NCBI GenBank assembly: GCA_023411215.1
Contig: JAEYOY010000019.1
Location: 1 to 64,000, forward strand
DNA length: 64,000 bases
Direction: 5' to 3'
Origin: Bacillota bacterium
Lineage (GTDB): Bacteria; Bacillota; Clostridia; Lachnospirales; Lachnospiraceae
Shown here: positions 60,876 to 64,000 of the stretch, one piece after another
Layout of the letters: each line of letters opens with the position of its first letter
How positions within the stretch are numbered: position 1 is the stretch's first letter
Made by a program: the position numbers and the translations under genes
Notes under the pieces: generated by a model
The model's database searches: none
What the model saw: the letters and a program-made list of their open reading frames with translations, nothing else
What the model was told of the DNA's origin: nothing

Positions 60876-61781
60876 ATGCCGTACCAGTTAAATGATAAAT
60901 TAGTTGTTGGAATTTCCTCCAGAGCCTTATTCGATCTGGAGTATGAGAATGGAATCTATAATGAAAATGGCCTTGAAGAATACATTCGTTATGAAATTGA
61001 ACATGAAGAGGAGGAGCTGAAGCCCGGAACGGCTTATTCCTTGATCAAAGCTTTATTGAACCTCAATGATTGTTTTAATTCCAGTATCATCGAAGTGATT
61101 GTAATGTCCAGGAACAGCCCGGAGACTGGTCTCCGTGTATTCAACTCCATTGACCGAAGAGAGCTTGGAATTGAAAGGGCTTGCTTCACTGGTGGTGAGA
61201 ATATAGCCAAATACCTTGCGGCCTTCAAAGTAGATTTGTTCTTGTCAAAGAACGAACAAGATGTGCAGGAGGCTATTGATGCCGGATTTGCAGCTGCTTT
61301 AATTTATGATGTTCCTAAGAATTATACTCCTGACGATAATGAGATTCGAATTGCTTTTGATGCAGATGCAGTCATCTTCTCAGAGGAATCAGAGGAAATT
61401 TATCAGAAACAGGGATTAGAGGCATTCTTAGAGCATGAGAAGGCAAATGCAGAGAAGGTATTGCCTGATGGGCCTTTTGCGAAGCTTCTTCGTACGCTTT
61501 CTGCAATTAAGGAGAAATATCCGAATAAGCTTCGGATCGCAATCATTACAGCACGTAATAACCCCGCACATAAAAGAGTAATACTGACCTTAAGGCAGTG
61601 GGGTGTGCATATTGATGAAGCATTTTTTCTGGGAGGTGTGGAGAAGAAAGCGATACTAAAGGCCTTCAATGCACACATTTTCTTTGATGATCAGGACACA
61701 CATGTAAGGCCGGCGTCTACAGAGATTCCATCGGGAAGAGTGCCTTATAAATCAGCTTCTACTATCAAAAAAGAAGCTTAA
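60876..61781 (+). CDS. Cytosolic 5'-nucleotidase (cN-I type)
   Basis: The 301-residue protein resembles the cytosolic 5'-nucleotidase 1 (NT5C1) family, with HAD-like phosphatase elements: LVVGISSRALFDLEYENGIY near the start, EVIVMSRNSPETGLRVFNSI (about 72-91), RIAFDADAVIFSEESEEIY (DxD nucleophile region, about 150-168), IAIITARNNPAHKRVI (about 222-237), and AHIFFDDQDTHV (about 267-278). It would dephosphorylate nucleoside monophosphates such as AMP. The ATG at 60876 follows GAGGGAGG; an upstream TTG at 60858 overlaps that site. With the secreted nucleotidase at 24 kb it gives the cell two nucleotide-dephosphorylating routes. Confidence 0.88.
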   Translation: MPYQLNDKLVVGISSRALFDLEYENGIYNENGLEEYIRYEIEHEEEELKPGTAYSLIKALLNLNDCFNSSIIEVIVMSRNSPETGLRVFNSIDRRELGIERACFTGGENIAKYLAAFKVDLFLSKNEQDVQEAIDAGFAAALIYDVPKNYTPDDNEIRIAFDADAVIFSEESEEIYQKQGLEAFLEHEKANAEKVLPDGPFAKLLRTLSAIKEKYPNKLRIAIITARNNPAHKRVILTLRQWGVHIDEAFFLGGVEKKAILKAFNAHIFFDDQDTHVRPASTEIPSGRVPYKSASTIKKEA

Positions 61782-61844
61782 GTATATAGAATTACGACTT
61801 ACGGATAAAGTCACACTTTGCGAGCTTGTTTTGTCATGAATATT

Positions 61845-61895
61845 GGGGCTGTTTCAAAACTCGAAGCTATATCTACTGTTTTGAAACAGTCCCTT
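61845..61895. terminator. Bidirectional terminator, CTGTTTCAAA family
   Basis: GGGGCTGTTTCAAAAC pairs with GTTTTGAAACAGTCCC around a 17-base loop, then TTTCG. It lies between convergent genes and repeats the motif seen at 3167 and 39360. Confidence 0.8.
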
Positions 61896-61957
61896 TCGTT
61901 TAGTGTATTTTAGGATATCATCGAATTAACCAGATAAACCTCATTAAGATACCATTG

Positions 61958-62311
61958 TTAATAACGTCTCGTCGGGTTGGAATAATCCCTATAATAATTA
62001 TAATAGTTTCCATTTCGTTGATTTTGGTTGTCCATCCTTCTTTGCTGATCCGCTTCATTGATCGGATTATCCTGTCTAGGAGTATTAGCTGGATCCCAAT
62101 TATCCCTGACGGCATCAATAGGCGGCTTCTCCTTCGTATTTCGCTGTCTTCTGTGTGGGTTAATAATAGAGCCTATAATAATACCTAACAGAAAGAAGGT
62201 AACGATGAAGGCAATAAAGTATATAAAGAAGTTCTCGCTAGTGATTGGCAATATCGAAATATTTACATTAGTAAAGGGAAAACAACGGAAGAGTGTGACA
62301 ATTTCATTCAA
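61958..62311 (-). CDS. Small membrane protein with Asn/Gln/Tyr-rich tail
   Basis: The 117-residue protein has one or two hydrophobic N-terminal segments (about 14-50, FFIYFIAFIVTFFLLGIIIG) and a hydrophilic C-terminal tail rich in Asn, Gln, Arg and Tyr (NQNQRNGNYYNYYRDYSNPT). The start is a TTG about 9 bases after AAGGAG. I do not recognise a family. The tail is low-complexity and could be cytoplasmic. Convergent with the nucleotidase gene, it is 300 bases from the divergent ribonucleotide reductase gene. Confidence 0.6.
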   Translation of the reverse strand: MNEIVTLFRCFPFTNVNISILPITSENFFIYFIAFIVTFFLLGIIIGSIINPHRRQRNTKEKPPIDAVRDNWDPANTPRQDNPINEADQQRRMDNQNQRNGNYYNYYRDYSNPTRRY

Positions 62312-62443
62312 AATAAAACACTCCTTTACAAATTATTCACTATTTATATATGCTGTGACAACTTTAAAGGTTACATAAGAAGTAGTATAATGGCAGCAGG
62401 AAGTGGTAATCTTAAGATGATAACACAGGAACTTAATCGAGCG

Positions 62444-62493
62444 TTGACATATATATTGTGCTTAGTATATAATGTTACTACAATATATTGTAC
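62444..62493 (+). promoter_or_regulatory. Ribonucleotide reductase promoter with two NrdR-like boxes
   Basis: TTGACA (62444-62449), an 18-base spacer and TATAAT (62468-62473) form the promoter. CAATATATTG at 62481-62490 matches the NrdR-box core CwAtATaTwG fully, and ATATATATTG at 62449-62458 matches 9 of 10. The cores start 32 bases apart, about three helical turns, as is typical for NrdR-box pairs. One box overlaps the -35 edge, the other the start site. Confidence 0.75.
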
Positions 62494-62613
62494 ATAGAGC
62501 TGTAAAGGAAGAATATGCATGTATGGCTATCATGAGAGTCAGAGAGCATTTGGCATACATTCTTATGATGCAGATTGATTTTGTATTCATAGGGTAATAA
62601 GGAGGATTTTGTG

Positions 62614-64000
62614 ATGGAATTATTGTCGAAGGAATTCGTCAAACAATATATAGATAGACAGTCTCCTCTGAGTCACATCGGAGAATTTGTATATCTTCGA
62701 ACCTATTCCAGATATTTGGAGGATAAGAAGAGAAGAGAGAACTGGTATGAGACTGTTCTGAGGACAACCAATTACAACATTGAACTAGGTTCGGAATTTA
62801 AGATAAAGAATAATATACCAATCGATTGGAATAAGGAAAAAGAAGAGGCACAGCTTCTTTATGACAATTTATATCATTTACGAACCTTTACTTCGGGCAG
62901 AACCCTTTATATGGGGGGGACTGAGGTTGTTAAGCAATACCCTCTATCGAATTACAATTGTGCCTTTACTAATATAGAAAAGATGAAGGATCTGGTAGAT
63001 GTATTCTATCTCTTGATGTTGGGAAGCGGGGTCGGCATTCGAATTGACAGGGAGTATATCAGCAGATTACCGCAGGTACGCCATATCGAATTGGAGAGCC
63101 GTTATGATTTCAATATCCGAATGTCTACTTCAAAAGAAGAGATGGAGCATTCGGGAATGTTTATTGATCTAAGTGATTCAACCACTGCTATACTGAAAGT
63201 AGGCGACAGTAAGGAGGGGTGGTGTGAAGCTCTGGAGACTTATTTTAAGCTGGTAACAGCAGATCAATACAATCATATTAACAAGCTGATCATTGATTAC
63301 AGCTACGTAAGACCGGAGGGTGAGCGTCTGAAGCGTTTTGGCGGAAGAGCTTCGGGACATAAGTCTATCAAGCGGATGTTTGAGAAGATGAATAAGGTGT
63401 TTCATCGCAGACAGGATTATCAGTTAAAGTCAATCGATATCTTGGATATTGCTACCATCATCAGTGAGAATGTGGTTTCCGGCGGTGTAAGGCGCAGTGC
63501 AATGATGGTAATCTGTGACGAGAACGACGAAGAGGTTATTCGCGCAAAGCGTAATATTTATAAGGTGGTAGACGGTAAATGGCTGGAGGATAAGGAGATT
63601 TCTCACCGCAAAATGAGTAATAATTCGATCCTGTATACTCACCGACCATCTCTGGAGTATATAAAGGAGATTATTCATTCAATTAAAATAAATGGTGAGC
63701 CGGGCTTTATCAATGCCAGTGAAGCTCTCCGTAGAAAACCCTCTTTCCTTGGATGTAATCCCTGTGGAGAGATTTTGCTCCGGTCGAAGCAATGCTGTAA
63801 TCTGACCACCAATAATTTGATGGCCTTTGTTAAGGATAATAGGCTGGACAAGGATGCTTTGAAGGAGGTTCTTCGACTGTCGGTAAGAGTAGCGATACGA
63901 ATGACTTTGGTAGAAGTTGAGCTTCCGGAATGGAACCGTGTGATGCAGGAGGATCGTATCATTGGAGTATCCCTTACCGGTATGATGGATATGATGAATA
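62614..64000 (+). CDS. nrdJ: Adenosylcobalamin-dependent ribonucleoside-triphosphate reductase (class II), N-terminal part
   Basis: The frame opens MELLSKEFVKQYIDRQSPLS, after GGAGG and ATG, and runs off the window after 462 codons. It shows GEFVYLRTYSRYLEDKKRRE (about 23-42), the ten-stranded barrel segment LSNYNCAFTNIEKMKD with the redox Cys (about 110-125), and NPCGEILL then CCNLTTNN (about 385-405), where the thiyl-radical Cys and catalytic Glu lie. The layout is that of the monomeric RTPR class, which makes dNTPs using adenosylcobalamin and works with or without oxygen. No cobalamin riboswitch is visible in the 120-base leader. NrdR-like boxes lie in its promoter. Confidence 0.92.
   Translation, partial: MELLSKEFVKQYIDRQSPLSHIGEFVYLRTYSRYLEDKKRRENWYETVLRTTNYNIELGSEFKIKNNIPIDWNKEKEEAQLLYDNLYHLRTFTSGRTLYMGGTEVVKQYPLSNYNCAFTNIEKMKDLVDVFYLLMLGSGVGIRIDREYISRLPQVRHIELESRYDFNIRMSTSKEEMEHSGMFIDLSDSTTAILKVGDSKEGWCEALETYFKLVTADQYNHINKLIIDYSYVRPEGERLKRFGGRASGHKSIKRMFEKMNKVFHRRQDYQLKSIDILDIATIISENVVSGGVRRSAMMVICDENDEEVIRAKRNIYKVVDGKWLEDKEISHRKMSNNSILYTHRPSLEYIKEIIHSIKINGEPGFINASEALRRKPSFLGCNPCGEILLRSKQCCNLTTNNLMAFVKDNRLDKDALKEVLRLSVRVAIRMTLVEVELPEWNRVMQEDRIIGVSLTGMMDMMN

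Noticed and set aside
62312..62613. Cobalamin riboswitch before the B12-dependent reductase
   Set aside because: No B12 box is visible and the leader after the promoter is only about 130 bases.

Overview
The window is low-GC Gram-positive DNA from an anaerobic Clostridia-type bacterium, most likely a Lachnospiraceae (Clostridium cluster XIVa) relative. Support comes from strong AGGAGG ribosome binding sites, many U-tailed terminators, AT-rich codon use, an adenosylcobalamin-dependent ribonucleotide reductase, and typical clostridial pairs (LytTR with DUF3021; PadR, permease-prefix and DUF4097 proteins; NfeD with flotillin; TldD with TldE). No ribosomal RNA or core marker is present, so the species is not fixed.

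Layout. 1-0.6 kb: the start of an IS3-type transposase gene beside a wrecked IS21 element. 0.7-2.3 kb: a coupled three-gene module (DUF4258, YgiT-like zinc finger, ImmA/IrrE peptidase) that resembles a toxin-antitoxin locus. 2.5-3.3 kb: two tRNAs and a 59-residue Cys-rich protein. 3.4-5 kb: a FAD oxidoreductase with a Rieske domain. 5.2-10.6 kb: a ribose-salvage-like group made of a LacI regulator fused to a ribokinase, a second ribokinase and an ADP-ribosylglycohydrolase-family protein. A near-perfect promoter and a repeated TTTASTAAA motif precede the first two genes.

10.7-24.1 kb is the most unusual part. It holds three paralogous Sel1-repeat proteins with a common N-terminal helical domain, an unrecognised 274-residue protein, an Hsp70 lacking the substrate lid, and a TPR protein with three AAA modules, two of them CbxX/CfqX type. 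A tmRNA-3'-end-like scar lies at its left edge, and a 19-bp direct repeat occurs at both edges. I propose that it is a dedicated chaperone/AAA machine with Sel1 adaptors, possibly on a mobile island. I do not recognise it as a named system.

24-40 kb: tRNA-Leu, a secreted 5'-nucleotidase, a DUF1398 protein, a structured-RNA candidate, a soluble chemotaxis receptor with a CZB domain, a TPR-GGDEF cyclase overlapping a CapA-like protein, a DUF368 lipid-carrier transporter with a 14-codon leader ORF, a PilZ protein, NfeD/flotillin, a membrane-anchored hydrolase, LytTR/DUF3021 and DUF2935. 40-48 kb: a PadR/DUF4097 envelope-stress-like operon, a serine hydrolase and a CotH-type lipoprotein. 48-52 kb: an amino-sugar regulon (nagA, nagB, a GntR/UTRA regulator and a SIS-domain protein) tied together by a TTGTTATAACAA palindrome, perfect over 16 bp at one site. 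52-56 kb: an AraC regulator divergent from two Gfo/Idh/MocA dehydrogenases and a sugar epimerase. 56.6-62.3 kb: tldD/tldE, a GNAT protein, a cupin fragment, a cytosolic 5'-nucleotidase and a small membrane protein. The window ends inside a class II ribonucleotide reductase gene whose promoter carries two NrdR-like boxes 32 bp apart.
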